DNA of 61,582 nucleotides, taken from positions 1-61,582 of the forward strand of contig NZ_VUMY01000016.1 of the NCBI RefSeq assembly GCF_009695935.1. Reading direction: 5' to 3'. The notes under the pieces were generated by a model, which searched no databases, was not told the origin of the DNA, and saw only the letters and a list, made by a program, of their open reading frames with translations. The position numbers and the translations under genes were made by a program. Of the stretch, positions 51,861 to 61,582 are shown piece after piece (the stretch's first letter is position 1; each line of letters opens with the position of its first letter). The DNA comes from Mobiluncus porci (GTDB taxonomy: Bacteria; Actinomycetota; Actinomycetes; Actinomycetales; Actinomycetaceae).

Positions 51861-51954
51861 TGTGGAAAACTACATCCATGTAACTTACCCCTATTACGTG
51901 GGATAACACCCTCTTCCACGCCTCCATCCACAGCGAAAATCTCACTTGTCCACA
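51861..51954. promoter_or_regulatory. Cluster of DnaA-box-like sites upstream of nrdHIE
   Basis: TTGTCCACA at 51946-51954 is the actinobacterial consensus. TTTTCCACA lies on the minus strand at 51861-51869, and weaker matches are CCATCCACA (51924-51932), TCTTCCACG (51912-51920) and an inverted TTATCCCAC (about 51899-51907). All fall within about 95 bases. Confidence 0.5.
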
Positions 51955-51978
51955 ACCTGCCCCGCCAAAAAATTTCAA

Positions 51979-51994
51979 CCACTACATATTGTGG
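51979..51994. promoter_or_regulatory. NrdR-box-like palindrome
   Basis: CCACTACATATTGTGG resembles the NrdR repressor box. A weaker second half-match (TGTAGTGT, about 52019-52026) lies three helical turns further on, the usual spacing of paired boxes. Confidence 0.5.
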
Positions 51995-52056
51995 TGCTGG
52001 ACTCGACTCCCCCCAAGGTGTAGTGTTTTGAACTCGAAAGCACTTTTGTGTTGGAG

Positions 52057-52062
52057 TATAAT
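52057..52062 (+). promoter_or_regulatory. -10 element of the nrdHIE promoter
   Basis: A perfect TATAAT, about 95 bases before nrdH. No good -35 is seen. Confidence 0.5.
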
Positions 52063-52157
52063 AACAACGCTGTAGTTTTCGCCCGTAACTCGGAAATGAC
52101 GACTATCCGATCGGCGCCAGAACTTCAGGGGAGAAATAGGGAAGACGGAGGAAGAAG

Positions 52158-52403
52158 ATGAGCATCACTGTCTACACGAAGCCGAACTGCGTACAGTGCA
52201 ACGCGACGAAGCGCGCTTTGGACAAGCAGGGTCTGGATTACGACACAGTGGATTTGACCCAGGACATTAATGCGCTCGATCGCGTTAAGGAGATGGGTTT
52301 TTCCCAGGCTCCCGTGGTTTTCGCGGGTGAAGAAGCCTGGTCCGGTTTCCGTCCCGACAAGATTAAGGCTCTGGCTGTCGCCGCCGAAGCGATTGCGATT
52401 TAG
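52158..52403 (+). CDS. nrdH: NrdH glutaredoxin-like electron donor
   Basis: An 81-residue redoxin that reduces class Ib ribonucleotide reductase. The active site is CVQC (11-14) and the NrdH-specific WSGFRPDKI is present. GGAGGAAG precedes the start. It is the first gene of nrdHIE. Confidence 0.93.
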   Translation: MSITVYTKPNCVQCNATKRALDKQGLDYDTVDLTQDINALDRVKEMGFSQAPVVFAGEEAWSGFRPDKIKALAVAAEAIAI

Positions 52404-52500
52404 TTAAGACGACTGCGATTTAGCTGACCTAGCCATTGGCGAAACTCCGGAGAACTCACGGAAAACCCTCCAAAATCTATGTCAAAAGAGGACAGTAACA

Positions 52501-52944
52501 TTGGGACTGATTGTCTATTTCTCTTCCGCCACCGGAAACACGAAGCGATTCGTTGAAAAAGTGGGGATGCCCGCCAAGCGCATTCCCCTGCGTCCCACCG
52601 AGGATCCCCTCGTGGTTGACGAAGAGTACGTCCTGGTCGTGCCCTCCTACGGCGGTGGCGACACCAAGAAGGCCGTCCCGAAACAGGTCATTAAATTCCT
52701 CAACAACAAACACAACCGAGATCTTTGCCGCGGGGTGATTCCGTCTGGAAACATCAACTTCGGCGAAGCCTATTGCATCGCGGGGGATGTCATCTCTCGC
52801 AAACTCGGCGTTCCCATCTTGTATAAGTATGAGCTTTTGGGGACACCAACAGATGTCGAAAAAGTACGTAAAGGATTGGAAGAATTTTGGGCGAATCTAC
52901 ACTCTCAGCCAGCCGACCCGGCCTCGGAAGCGCCGCAGTCATGA
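52501..52944 (+). CDS. nrdI: NrdI flavodoxin-like activator
   Basis: A 147-residue flavoprotein that supplies oxidant for the dimanganese-tyrosyl radical of NrdF. The FMN loop is [15 protein letters not shown], followed by PSYGGGDT and [14 protein letters not shown]. It starts with TTG and overlaps nrdE by the ATGA junction. Confidence 0.9.
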   Translation: MGLIVYFSSATGNTKRFVEKVGMPAKRIPLRPTEDPLVVDEEYVLVVPSYGGGDTKKAVPKQVIKFLNNKHNRDLCRGVIPSGNINFGEAYCIAGDVISRKLGVPILYKYELLGTPTDVEKVRKGLEEFWANLHSQPADPASEAPQS

Positions 52945-55085
52945 CGGATACTACGGACGCGGAATTCCTCGATCCGGAACACGACTACCACTCGCTAAAC
53001 GCGAAGCTGAATCTCTACGGAGCGGACGGAAAAATCCAGTTCGACGCGGATAAAGCCGCGGCGCGCCAATACTTCCTCCAACACGTCAACAAGAACACCG
53101 TGTTCTTCCACGATCTCAAAGAGAAACTCGACTATCTCGTGGAAGAAGGATATTACGAGAAAGAAACTCTCGACCAGTATTCTTTCGAGTTCATCAAGTC
53201 GCTGTATAAAAAGGCTTACGCCCACAAGTTCCGTTTCCCGACCTTCCTTGGAGCCTTCAAGTACTACACCTCCTACACTTTGAAAACCTTTGATGGCAAG
53301 CGCTATCTGGAACGCTTCGAGGATCGCGTCTGTATGGTGGCGCTCTATCTCGCGAGGGGCGACGAAGATCTCGCGGTGGAAATCATGGAAGAAATCATCA
53401 CCGGTCGCTACCAGCCGGCTACCCCGACGTTCTTGAACGCCGGTAAGAAGGCGCGCGGTGAGATGGTGTCGTGCTTCTTGGTGCGCATCGAGGACAATAT
53501 GGAGTCAATCGCGCGCGGCATCAACTCCGCGTTGCAACTGTCTAAGCGCGGGGGCGGCGTGGCGTTGCTTTTGACCAACCTCCGCGAGGCCGGCGCGCCG
53601 ATTAAGAAAATCCAAAACCAGTCTTCCGGCGTCGTTCCAGTCATGAAGTTGCTCGAGGATTCGTTCTCTTACGCGAACCAGCTCGGGGCGCGCCAAGGTG
53701 CGGGTGCGGTTTACTTGAACGCCTTCCACCCCGACATCATGCAGTTCTTGGACACGAAGCGGGAGAATGCGGACGAGAAGATTCGCATTAAGACGCTTTC
53801 TCTGGGTGTGATGGTGCCGGATATCGCCTTTGAGCTCGCGAAGAACAAGGAGCCGATGTACCTGTTCAGCCCCTATGACGTGGAGCGAGTTTACGGAGTG
53901 CCTTTCTCCGATATTTCTGTCACCGAGAAATATCGTGAGATGGTCGATAACCCGAAGATTCACAAGAAGAAGATTGATGCTCGCAAGTTCTTCCAGACTT
54001 TGGCGGAAATCCAGTTCGAATCCGGTTACCCCTATATCGTTTACGAAGACACGGTCAACAAAGCAAACCCAATTGACGGGCGCATCATTATGTCGAACTT
54101 GTGCTCCGAGATTCTCCAGGTCTCCGAGCCCTCGGAGTTGAACGAGGACCTCACCTACAAGAAGATTGGCAAGGATATTTCTTGTAACTTGGGTTCCATG
54201 AACATCGCGAAGGCTCTCGAGTCTCCTGATTTTGAGAAAACCATTCGCGTGGCGATTCGCGCCCTGACAGCCGTGAGCGACCTCACGAATGTCGAGTGTG
54301 TCCCGACGATTCAGCGCGGCAACTCGATGTCCCACGCGATTGGGCTTGGCGCCATGAACCTCCACGGTTGCCTCGCCCGCCATGAAATTTTCTACGGCTC
54401 CGAAGAAGGCCTCGACTTCACCAATATGTACTTCTATGCCACGGCTTTCTACGCTCTGAAGGCCTCGCACACTCTGGCCGTCGAACGCGGTCAGACTTTC
54501 GAGGGCTTTGAGCGCTCCAAGTATGCCACTGGTGAATACTTCGAGAAATACATCAACGGGACTTGGGAACCGAAGACCGAAAAGGTGCGCGAGATTTTCG
54601 CGGGAACCTCAATCCACCTTCCCACCCCCGATGACTGGCGTCAGCTCGCCGAGGACATCAAGCGCGACGGGATGTATAACCAGAACCTCCAGGCCATCCC
54701 GCCGACCGGCTCGATTTCGTACATCAACAACTCGACATCTTCGATTCACCCGATTGCCTCCAAGATCGAGATCCGCAAGGAAGGCAAGATTGGCCGCGTC
54801 TACTATCCGGCGCCCTACATGACCAACGACAATCTGGAGTACTACCAGGACGCTTACGAGATTGGGTATGAAAAGATTATCGACACTTACGCCGAGGCGA
54901 CCCAACACGTCGACCAGGGCTTGTCCTTGACCTTGTTCTTCCCGGACACGATTACGACCCGCGACGTCAACAAGGCGCAAATTTATGCTTGGCGCAAGGG
55001 CATTAAGTCGCTTTACTACATTCGGCTCAGACAAGCTGCCCTGGAGGGCACCGAAGTCGAGGGTTGCGTAAGTTGCATGTTGTAA
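52941..55085 (+). CDS. nrdE: Class Ib ribonucleotide reductase, large subunit
   Basis: The 714-residue catalytic subunit reduces NDPs. Substrate-site cysteines are in [12 protein letters not shown] and [11 protein letters not shown]; the radical-transfer tyrosines and the redox tail CVSCML lie at the C-terminus. The ATP-cone is absent, as in class Ib. The true start at 52941 lies on the nrdI stop codon; a longer frame begins inside nrdI. Confidence 0.95.
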   Translation: MTDTTDAEFLDPEHDYHSLNAKLNLYGADGKIQFDADKAAARQYFLQHVNKNTVFFHDLKEKLDYLVEEGYYEKETLDQYSFEFIKSLYKKAYAHKFRFPTFLGAFKYYTSYTLKTFDGKRYLERFEDRVCMVALYLARGDEDLAVEIMEEIITGRYQPATPTFLNAGKKARGEMVSCFLVRIEDNMESIARGINSALQLSKRGGGVALLLTNLREAGAPIKKIQNQSSGVVPVMKLLEDSFSYANQLGARQGAGAVYLNAFHPDIMQFLDTKRENADEKIRIKTLSLGVMVPDIAFELAKNKEPMYLFSPYDVERVYGVPFSDISVTEKYREMVDNPKIHKKKIDARKFFQTLAEIQFESGYPYIVYEDTVNKANPIDGRIIMSNLCSEILQVSEPSELNEDLTYKKIGKDISCNLGSMNIAKALESPDFEKTIRVAIRALTAVSDLTNVECVPTIQRGNSMSHAIGLGAMNLHGCLARHEIFYGSEEGLDFTNMYFYATAFYALKASHTLAVERGQTFEGFERSKYATGEYFEKYINGTWEPKTEKVREIFAGTSIHLPTPDDWRQLAEDIKRDGMYNQNLQAIPPTGSISYINNSTSSIHPIASKIEIRKEGKIGRVYYPAPYMTNDNLEYYQDAYEIGYEKIIDTYAEATQHVDQGLSLTLFFPDTITTRDVNKAQIYAWRKGIKSLYYIRLRQAALEGTEVEGCVSCML

Positions 55086-55102
55086 GCACACTCTTTTACA
55101 AA

Positions 55103-55141
55103 TCCACAAATATATCCTAAAATTTAGGGTATATTTGTGGA
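55103..55141. promoter_or_regulatory. 39-bp palindromic operator of the phd-doc pair
   Basis: TCCACAAATATA and TATATTTGTGGA are perfect 12-bp arms, and an inner CCTAAA/TTTAGG continues the symmetry with one mismatched pair between. It lies 18 bases before the antitoxin gene and is very AT-rich compared with its surroundings, so it is the likely promoter-operator. Confidence 0.75.
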
Positions 55142-55159
55142 GCGTAAAGGAGTGGCGAC

Positions 55160-55402
55160 ATGAACGTGAATACCGAGACCCTGGTTCCGATTTCCGAAGC
55201 AAACCAGAACTTTTCGAAAGTCGCGCGGCTTGTTGATAACTACGGTACGGTTATCATCCTCAAGAACAACGAGCCGCGCTATGTCATCATGGAGTTCAAT
55301 CAGGCTGATAGTCTCCAGGAAGCGGACGATGCGGAAGTCGCAAGGATCTCCAAGCAGCTAATGGAACGTAATAAAGCGGTTTACGCGGAGCTCGCGAAAT
55401 GA
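55160..55402 (+). CDS. Phd/YefM-family antitoxin
   Basis: An 80-residue antitoxin. The Phd fold shows VPISEANQNFSKVARLVD, VIILKNNEPRYVIMEF; the charged C-terminus should bind the toxin. AAAGGAG precedes the ATG. Its stop overlaps the toxin start (ATGA). It probably represses itself through the 39-bp palindrome. Confidence 0.88.
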   Translation: MNVNTETLVPISEANQNFSKVARLVDNYGTVIILKNNEPRYVIMEFNQADSLQEADDAEVARISKQLMERNKAVYAELAK

Positions 55403-55776
55403 AGACGCTCAGCAAAGCCCAAATTTTGCGTCTCCAAGAGGATTTGGTCTCCGAAAGTGGAGGAGAGCCGGGACTTCATGATGAGGGACTACTCGAGTCC
55501 GCTCTCGAAACCCCGTTCCAGACTTTTGACTGCGTGGAGCTATACCCATCAGTTATTGAAAAAGCGGCACGCCTCGGATTCGGACTCGTGCGCAATCACG
55601 CATTTCAGGACGGGAATAAACGCATCGGCACGCACGCTATGCTGGTGCTTTTGGCGTTAAACGGACTGACTTTTGAATATGAGGATGAAGACCTTGTGGC
55701 CATGATCATTGAACTTGCCGCTGGTGGGGCCAATTATCAGCATCTGCTTGATTGGGTACGCACGCACCTAGCGTGA
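55399..55776 (+). CDS. doc: Doc-family toxin (Fic fold)
   Basis: A 125-residue Doc. The core motif is HAFQDGNKRIGTHAML, the Doc version of HxFx(D/E)xNKR, with ESALETPFQTF before it. Doc phosphorylates EF-Tu in the P1 system; the same is likely here. The pair sits between nrdE and nrdF, where no toxin-antitoxin is expected. Confidence 0.88.
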   Translation: MKTLSKAQILRLQEDLVSESGGEPGLHDEGLLESALETPFQTFDCVELYPSVIEKAARLGFGLVRNHAFQDGNKRIGTHAMLVLLALNGLTFEYEDEDLVAMIIELAAGGANYQHLLDWVRTHLA

Positions 55777-55778
55777 AT

Positions 55779-55858
55779 CGCTACGCCGTTGGGGTCAGAA
55801 CCTTTTGGCCACATTCGCTATGCTCATTACCCCAAAGAGGTCTGAGCCAGCGGCTACG
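55779..55858. repeat. Dispersed GGTCTGACC repeat, copy D (after doc)
   Basis: GCTACGCCG...GGGTCAGAACC left and GAGGTCTGAGCCAGCGGC right. Its right edge CTACGC touches the stop codon of the minus-strand gene that follows, as in copy B. Confidence 0.75.
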
Positions 55859-56605
55859 CTAGGGTTGCAGGGCTTCGGAAACGAGGTATTGCAACAACAC
55901 CATTGCGGTATCGTCCGTGGGCGAACCGCAACCGGCACCGTAAATTAACTCGTTGAAGATCCGCAAAATCCGCGCCTCGGTTTCGACGTCGACTTCGTCG
56001 CCCATCTCCGCCAGGAATTCCACCGCGACTCCGGCAGGCTCGCCCGGAAGTGCCCACTCGGCCCCGGCAAAAGCCTGAGCCAGCGCCCCCATAATCATTC
56101 TTTGGAAAGCGCCTTCGTTGTCGCAGTCACTCAACGCGAAAGCCATCAGGGGAAGTACCGGCTGTGGGGAGCGAAGCTGCCGGATCCCCATTAATGACAA
56201 CATGACCTGGTTTCCGGCGATGGTCACCATCCCCGATTTCACCGCCAAAGTGAAGTAGGAACGCAAGCTGTCCTGAATCCGCTCCTGATCCTGAACTGGA
56301 AAAAAGGACAAAAATTCTTCATCGGGATGAGCCAAGGCGGCTTCGAATTCACTAAGGTCTATCCCACAATTGCCGCAGCTTTCCACGCGAAGGCCTTCTA
56401 AAATCCAGTTCAAAGGCCGCGAAAGATCCACTTCCGCAACTTCCACCTGCTCAGAACTCACGGGAAGATTCGACAGTTCCAGGAGGTAAAGTCCGAGTTT
56501 GGAGCCAGGTTGAAGATGCAGCAATTGGTCTCCCAACTGCGAGACTGGAAGTTGGGTCGCGAGAGCCAACAGTTGGGTTTCATCAATATTCTCCACCGAA
56601 CTCAC
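55859..56605 (-). CDS. Hypothetical acidic protein between nrdE and nrdF
   Basis: A 248-residue acidic, Leu-rich protein with no signal or membrane segment. One CxxC (ESCGNCGIDL, about 77-80) is visible. I do not recognise the family. It is transcribed against the nrd genes. Its stop codon abuts repeat copy D. Confidence 0.6.
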   Translation of the reverse strand: MSSVENIDETQLLALATQLPVSQLGDQLLHLQPGSKLGLYLLELSNLPVSSEQVEVAEVDLSRPLNWILEGLRVESCGNCGIDLSEFEAALAHPDEEFLSFFPVQDQERIQDSLRSYFTLAVKSGMVTIAGNQVMLSLMGIRQLRSPQPVLPLMAFALSDCDNEGAFQRMIMGALAQAFAGAEWALPGEPAGVAVEFLAEMGDEVDVETEARILRIFNELIYGAGCGSPTDDTAMVLLQYLVSEALQP

Positions 56606-56819
56606 CTCCTCAAAGCTTTTCCTTACTCCACTTTTCTAACAGGTTTTACAAGTTTTGTCTTTACTTACCCTAACCGGACAGGTCACGTCCGCGAGGCCGA
56701 TTCATCAAATGAAATCACGCAAAACAAAAATTGAAAGTCTTAGCTATGTGGATAAAATTAGGAGAGTTGACTTCCGAGTCTTTTCAAGGCCTCCGGTTCG
56801 CTGAATCTGAGTTCCATAA

Positions 56820-57827
<1,008 letters not shown>

Positions 57828-57970
57828 AGTCGGTAGCCCCTACCCCTAGGAAAATGAAGAAAAAGCTTTCCGCAAACGATAGAATTTATCCATTGTTTTA
57901 GGGTATGAGGTTCTACACTTTTTGCTAGACTACATGAGATAGAGACAAAAGTAATCGAGGTGTTCATTTC

Positions 57971-58720
57971 TTGTCGCGTCAAATCATTCTGACTCAGGGG
58001 GCCGTGGAAGCGGGCCTGTGGTATGTGCTGTCTTTGCGCTACGACGAGGAAATCGTGCGTGATATGAAACAGACGCCTCCGGACATGATTGAGTATCTGT
58101 CTCGTAAGCTGAAGCTAGACCCGCAGATGAAGGTGGATTTGGCGGAAGTTCTCGAAGAAGAAGTCCAGGTTGTCAAGGAGCAGCGTCTCGCGGATCGGGA
58201 GCTGGGGGCGGAAAAGAAACAGTACCTTTATCCGACCCTGGATGAGATTTGGCCACGAATCGTGTTGGCGAAGAAACGCTCTGTGGAGCGCCCCACCACG
58301 ACGATTCCCGCCGCGGTCTATGAACGACTCCGCACCAAAGCCATTACCTCTCGCGGGGTCTACTCTTCCCAGGGAATGGTGCGTTGGCCTCCGACTTGCC
58401 AAACCATCACCAAGCGCTGTGGTGGATCTTGGAACAAGGCGCTGGAGAATATGGGCTTGATGACGTCCAAGCGGGGTCGTGCTCGGGGGTCGCTGAAGTT
58501 CAGCGACGAGACATACCTCCAGGCCAGTGTGGAATTCATCAAGCACTGCCGCGAAGTGGATCGTGCGACAACGGTCGCCTACTACTGTCAGTGGGTCGCC
58601 CGCGAGCGCCGCAAGGGCAATATTTGGCCCTCCGCCGCGGCTCAGCGCCAACTGCGAGGAACGTGGAACCGGGTGGTGGAACTGGGAACCGAGATGATTA
58701 AAGGCAAGATGCTTTCTTGA
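57971..58720 (+). CDS. Protein with homing-endonuclease-associated (HNR-like) repeats
   Basis: A 249-residue basic protein starting with TTG after GAGGTG. Two repeats look like the HNR DNA-binding unit: WPPTCQTITKRCGGSWNKAL followed by ENMGL (about 138-162), and NIWPSAAAQRQLRGTWNRVV (about 217-238). No nuclease motif is seen. It may be a DNA-binding protein; the call is by pattern only. Confidence 0.55.
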   Translation: MSRQIILTQGAVEAGLWYVLSLRYDEEIVRDMKQTPPDMIEYLSRKLKLDPQMKVDLAEVLEEEVQVVKEQRLADRELGAEKKQYLYPTLDEIWPRIVLAKKRSVERPTTTIPAAVYERLRTKAITSRGVYSSQGMVRWPPTCQTITKRCGGSWNKALENMGLMTSKRGRARGSLKFSDETYLQASVEFIKHCREVDRATTVAYYCQWVARERRKGNIWPSAAAQRQLRGTWNRVVELGTEMIKGKMLS

Positions 58721-58809
58721 TTGAATTCCCGTTTTCGAGGAGAATTCCTTAATTTTGCCAGCATTAGGGCGATTGGATACTTTAGAGTTACAACGCTTGG
58801 GAGGCGAAA

Positions 58810-60708
58810 GTGAAACACGCAATAAACCGTCCGATAAAAGCTATAAGGAAAGTCGGTATTTCCCTGATTGCCCTGGCTACTACAGGTTCGCTGGCCATTG
58901 CTGCCACCGCACACGCCGAGGAAGGGTTTACCGATTCCGCCTCTCAAGAGTCCATTCTCACTGCGGCAGTCGTGGGATTCAATCCCGGGATGATCATCTC
59001 CGACGAGGTGTTTTACAATCCAAACACGATGGATGCGGCGGCGATTCAAAACTTCTTGAACGCTCAGGGACGCTCTTGCCAAGCGGGATCCAGAACGGTT
59101 CCGGGACCCGCTAAGCCTGACGGAACCCCCGGCGCTCCTCAGACGGTCCCGATTCCGTGTTTGAAAGATTTTGTGCAAGATACCCCCACCCGTCCTGCCG
59201 ACGCCTACTGTCCCGGGACTTACCAAGGAGCCTCCGGGGAATCTGCGGCCACGATTTTGGCGAAAGTCTCCCAGGCTTGCCAGATTAATCCCCAGGCCCT
59301 CTTGGTGACTCTTCAAAAAGAACAGAGCCTGGTCACGGCCTCCGGCAAAGGGCTTAGAATCACTAGCTACCAGCGCGCCATGGGCTATGGCTGCCCCGAC
59401 ACGGCTCCTTGTGACGAGCAATATTACGGTTTCTTCAACCAGGTCTATAACGCGGCGCACCGCTTCCACTACTATCAACAGCACCCCGAGAAATTCCGCC
59501 ACCGCGCTGGAAGGGTGAATGACCTGCTGTTCCACCCGAAACGCGATGCCTCCGGCAACTACGTTTGTGGAACCAAGCCGGTCTTTATTGAAAACCAGGC
59601 CACTGCGGGGCTCTACAACTACACGCCCTACACGCCCAACGATGCGGCTCTCGCCGCCGGCGGCGGGCTTGGAGATGCGTGTTCCTCCTACGGTAACCGG
59701 AACTTCTACCGTTTCTTCACGGCTTGGTTCGGTTCGACCGGTTCCTCCAATGCCATTCCTTCCACGCGGATTGCGGGCAACGACCGTATCGGAACCGCCG
59801 CCGCGGTTTCGGCTCGAGCCTTCCCGAACGGAACCCAGAAGGTCTATATTGCCCGCGCCGATGGTCCGATTGATGCCCTCGCTGGGGGAACCTTGGTTGA
59901 TGGGCCAGTGTTGCTGGTTCCGGTCAATTCGCCCATCCCCGCTTCGGTTCGAGATGAAATCAATCGCACCCGCGCCGTCCAGGTCGTGGCTCTCGGCGGA
60001 CCGGGGGCCGTACCGGATACGGTGCTTGCGGATGCAGCGCAGGGGCGCGACACTGCCCGTCTCTTCGGGCCGGATCGCTACTCCACCGCAATCGCGATTT
60101 CCCGCGAGGCTTATCCGGATGGCGCCAAGCGAGTCTATATTGCCGACGGAGTTGGCGCCGACCGCTCCGGATCCCCCGATGCCGTCATCGGTGGCACCTT
60201 GAAGGATGGGCCGGTTTTCATTATTGACCCGAATAATCCCGCCAGCTGGGACTTGGTAGCTTCGGAAGTGAAGAATCTGAAGGTTGACACGGTTGTCGCC
60301 CTAGGCGGGGAGGGAGTCGTCCCCAACAAGGCCCTGCAGCGGATTGCTGACGGCAAGACCGTGGCGCGACTTGCCGGACCGGATCGTTACGCAACCGCCA
60401 TCGCCATCGCCTCCTACGCCTACCCGCCCCAGCCCGGAGTCGTCGGCGCTAATGGGGAGCCGGTTCTTTCCGACAAGGTGGTTTATGTGGCGCGTGGCGA
60501 CAATTTCGCAGATGCCCTAGTCGCCGGCACTTTAACCGATGGACCAGTCATCTTGATGCCTTCGCGCACCGACACAACACCCGATAATGTCCACAACTAT
60601 GTCGCCAACCTCCACCCGAATACGGTGATTGCCCTGGGCGGGATGGGCGCGATTCACCCCGACACGGTTGATGCCGTCGTGAAATCCGTCAAGGCGGGGT
60701 TGCGCTAG
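58810..60708 (+). CDS. Secreted cell-wall-binding protein with three CWB2 repeats
   Basis: A 632-residue exported protein. The signal peptide (to about residue 36, AHAEEG) is followed by a domain of about 270 residues with QALLVTLQKEQSLVT and YYGFFNQVYNAAHRF, seen in secreted actinobacterial hemagglutinin-like proteins. Three cell-wall-binding repeats follow (about 315-410, 410-515, 515-630), each starting with (A)G(N/P)DR(I/Y). The first domain may be lysozyme-like. It is likely displayed on the cell surface. Confidence 0.85.
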   Translation: MKHAINRPIKAIRKVGISLIALATTGSLAIAATAHAEEGFTDSASQESILTAAVVGFNPGMIISDEVFYNPNTMDAAAIQNFLNAQGRSCQAGSRTVPGPAKPDGTPGAPQTVPIPCLKDFVQDTPTRPADAYCPGTYQGASGESAATILAKVSQACQINPQALLVTLQKEQSLVTASGKGLRITSYQRAMGYGCPDTAPCDEQYYGFFNQVYNAAHRFHYYQQHPEKFRHRAGRVNDLLFHPKRDASGNYVCGTKPVFIENQATAGLYNYTPYTPNDAALAAGGGLGDACSSYGNRNFYRFFTAWFGSTGSSNAIPSTRIAGNDRIGTAAAVSARAFPNGTQKVYIARADGPIDALAGGTLVDGPVLLVPVNSPIPASVRDEINRTRAVQVVALGGPGAVPDTVLADAAQGRDTARLFGPDRYSTAIAISREAYPDGAKRVYIADGVGADRSGSPDAVIGGTLKDGPVFIIDPNNPASWDLVASEVKNLKVDTVVALGGEGVVPNKALQRIADGKTVARLAGPDRYATAIAIASYAYPPQPGVVGANGEPVLSDKVVYVARGDNFADALVAGTLTDGPVILMPSRTDTTPDNVHNYVANLHPNTVIALGGMGAIHPDTVDAVVKSVKAGLR

Positions 60709-61376
60709 TTCTCGGTGATAATCCAGATGCGATCCGCGCGGTGGCGAGAGCCTTCCGCTAGGAGCCGGTCGGGGGCGTCGACTCGCGCAATCCACGTCTC
60801 GGATTCCGCGAGGGTTTTCCCCGCCTCTTGGTGTCGTTCCAACAGCCGCTGGTGGGTCACGTTCTCCGGCACATCGAGATAGATGAGCAGGTCAATGGCT
60901 TCGCGCACCATGGCCCACGGCCCGTCTTGGGAGGCAAGATAGTTTCCTTCGGTTAGGACAATGCCGGTGCGTTCGATTTTGTGGCTGGCCGCTACTGGCT
61001 CTTTCAAAGCGCGGTCGTAGCCGGGCGCGTAAACAACAGTGGTGCCGTCGTGGGCGCGGTCCAAGGTCATCAAAAAGCCCACGACGTCGAAACTCGCCGG
61101 AGTGCCTTTGAGATCGGAGAGTTCTTCGGCGGCGAGAACCGCATTGGATTTATGAAAGCCGTCCATCGGGAGGATTCCCGCGAGAAGCGGTTGCGTTCCC
61201 AGAGTCGCGTCTTGGAGCAGTTTCTGGAGTTTGGAAACGGCTTCTGATTTTCCGGCTCCCGGGGGGCCTGTGAAACCGACCACTCGAATAACATTGTGGT
61301 TTTGGGCCATTTCTTTTAACTCGGCGGCCAAGCCTTGGCAAAGGGCATCGAGAGTTCCAGAAGCTGTTTGCATCAT
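60705..61376 (-). CDS. P-loop kinase of the uridine kinase/FrcK family
   Basis: A 223-residue kinase with Walker A GFTGPPGAGKS, the substrate block LPMDGFHKSN, FDVVGFLMTL, YAPGYDRALKEP and the lid VLTEGNYLA. Members are annotated as nucleoside/nucleotide kinase or fructose kinase-like (YggC). Substrate is uncertain. Its stop overlaps that of the convergent CWB2 gene by three bases. Confidence 0.8.
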   Translation of the reverse strand: MMQTASGTLDALCQGLAAELKEMAQNHNVIRVVGFTGPPGAGKSEAVSKLQKLLQDATLGTQPLLAGILPMDGFHKSNAVLAAEELSDLKGTPASFDVVGFLMTLDRAHDGTTVVYAPGYDRALKEPVAASHKIERTGIVLTEGNYLASQDGPWAMVREAIDLLIYLDVPENVTHQRLLERHQEAGKTLAESETWIARVDAPDRLLAEGSRHRADRIWIITEN

Positions 61377-61462
61377 TCTTCACCTTGGGTTTTACGTGCG
61401 TTAGGGGCTGTCGTGATGCCAGTCTAACAGTTGTCTTGCGGATGCCTCGGAAAATGAGTCGT

Positions 61463-61582
61463 GGGGGGGGGGGGGGGGGGTGGGGGTGGGGGGGGGGGGG
61501 GGGGTTGTGAAAAAAACACAAAACACAAACAAAAACAAATAAAAAAAAAAAAGTAGAAAAAAATTGGCCAAAACAAATCAAA
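61463..61582. other. Low-complexity contig end, probably artefact
   Basis: Long runs of G broken by single T, then A/C-rich simple sequence. Composition is unlike anything else here and no gene can be read. It looks like low-quality sequence at the end of an assembly. Confidence 0.7.

Noticed and set aside
51861-51954. Chromosomal replication origin
   Set aside because: No dnaA, dnaN, rpmH or parAB genes are nearby and the boxes are few; a regulatory role is more likely.
51748-51978. Small minus-strand frame before nrdH
   Set aside because: It runs through repeat copy C and the DnaA-box cluster and has no start context.

Overview
The window looks like one contig from a mid-GC, anaerobic or microaerophilic actinobacterium of the Actinomycetaceae, closest in character to Mobiluncus or Varibaculum. 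Evidence for this is the bifunctional-type dCTP deaminase, the LytR_C and CWB2 cell-wall proteins, the DUF4235, DUF4126 and DUF4921 families, class Ib ribonucleotide reductase, and many leaderless-looking starts. A soluble chemoreceptor implies a motile host, which favours Mobiluncus. This is inference: no 16S gene is present. The left end lies inside an IS3-type transposase and the right end is a poly-G/poly-A stretch that looks like assembly noise.

Region 1 (1-10.6 kb): an IS3 end abuts the remnant of an MmeI-like modification enzyme. Then come an amidohydrolase, a heterodimeric ABC exporter, small actinobacterial families, dCTP deaminase and an FKBP lipoprotein. Region 2 (10.6-17.7 kb): tRNA-Gly with odd duplicated and inverted pieces of its own 3' end, a GH3 beta-glycosidase, a DUF4126 protein, a two-component system whose two genes are both broken, a Fic protein with a scrambled 5' end, and an esterase. 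Region 3 (17.8-29.6 kb): a TPP-riboswitch thiamine salvage operon (thiM, a ThiE/ThiD deletion chimera, cytX, a HAD phosphatase), a polysaccharide deacetylase, VapBC, an alanine:Na+ symporter, thiamine pyrophosphokinase with an SPFH protein, an MFS carrier and a secreted lipase.

Region 4 (29.7-39.6 kb) is a [NiFe]-hydrogenase locus. Structural genes on the minus strand encode a Tat-exported small subunit, a large subunit, a cytochrome b and a maturation protease. Maturation genes are hypA, hypE, hypD and three hypC-like genes. Two things stand out. The cytochrome b carries an extra N-terminal domain resembling the nucleotide-binding domain of P-type ATPases. A second large-subunit homologue keeps its first CxxC but has lost half of the second metal-binding motif, and it sits beside its own HypC.

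Region 5 (39.9-51.7 kb): an envelope/uracil operon, tRNA-Leu and tRNA-Ser each followed by long repeat-rich hairpin DNA, MetQ, upp, tadA, msrB, a chemoreceptor, and convergent mtnN and luxS. Region 6 (51.7-61.4 kb): nrdHIE behind a cluster of DnaA-box-like and NrdR-box-like sites. nrdF is split off by a Phd-Doc toxin-antitoxin pair and a hypothetical gene. An HNR-repeat protein, a cell-wall-binding protein and a P-loop kinase follow.

Two dispersed repeat families run through the window. One is a roughly 80-110 bp GGTCTGACC palindrome with four copies, two of which start at gene stop codons. The other is a 31-bp hairpin with a near-constant loop and compensating stem changes (three copies, two of them in the hydrogenase locus). 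All calls come from reading the sequence; no database search was possible.
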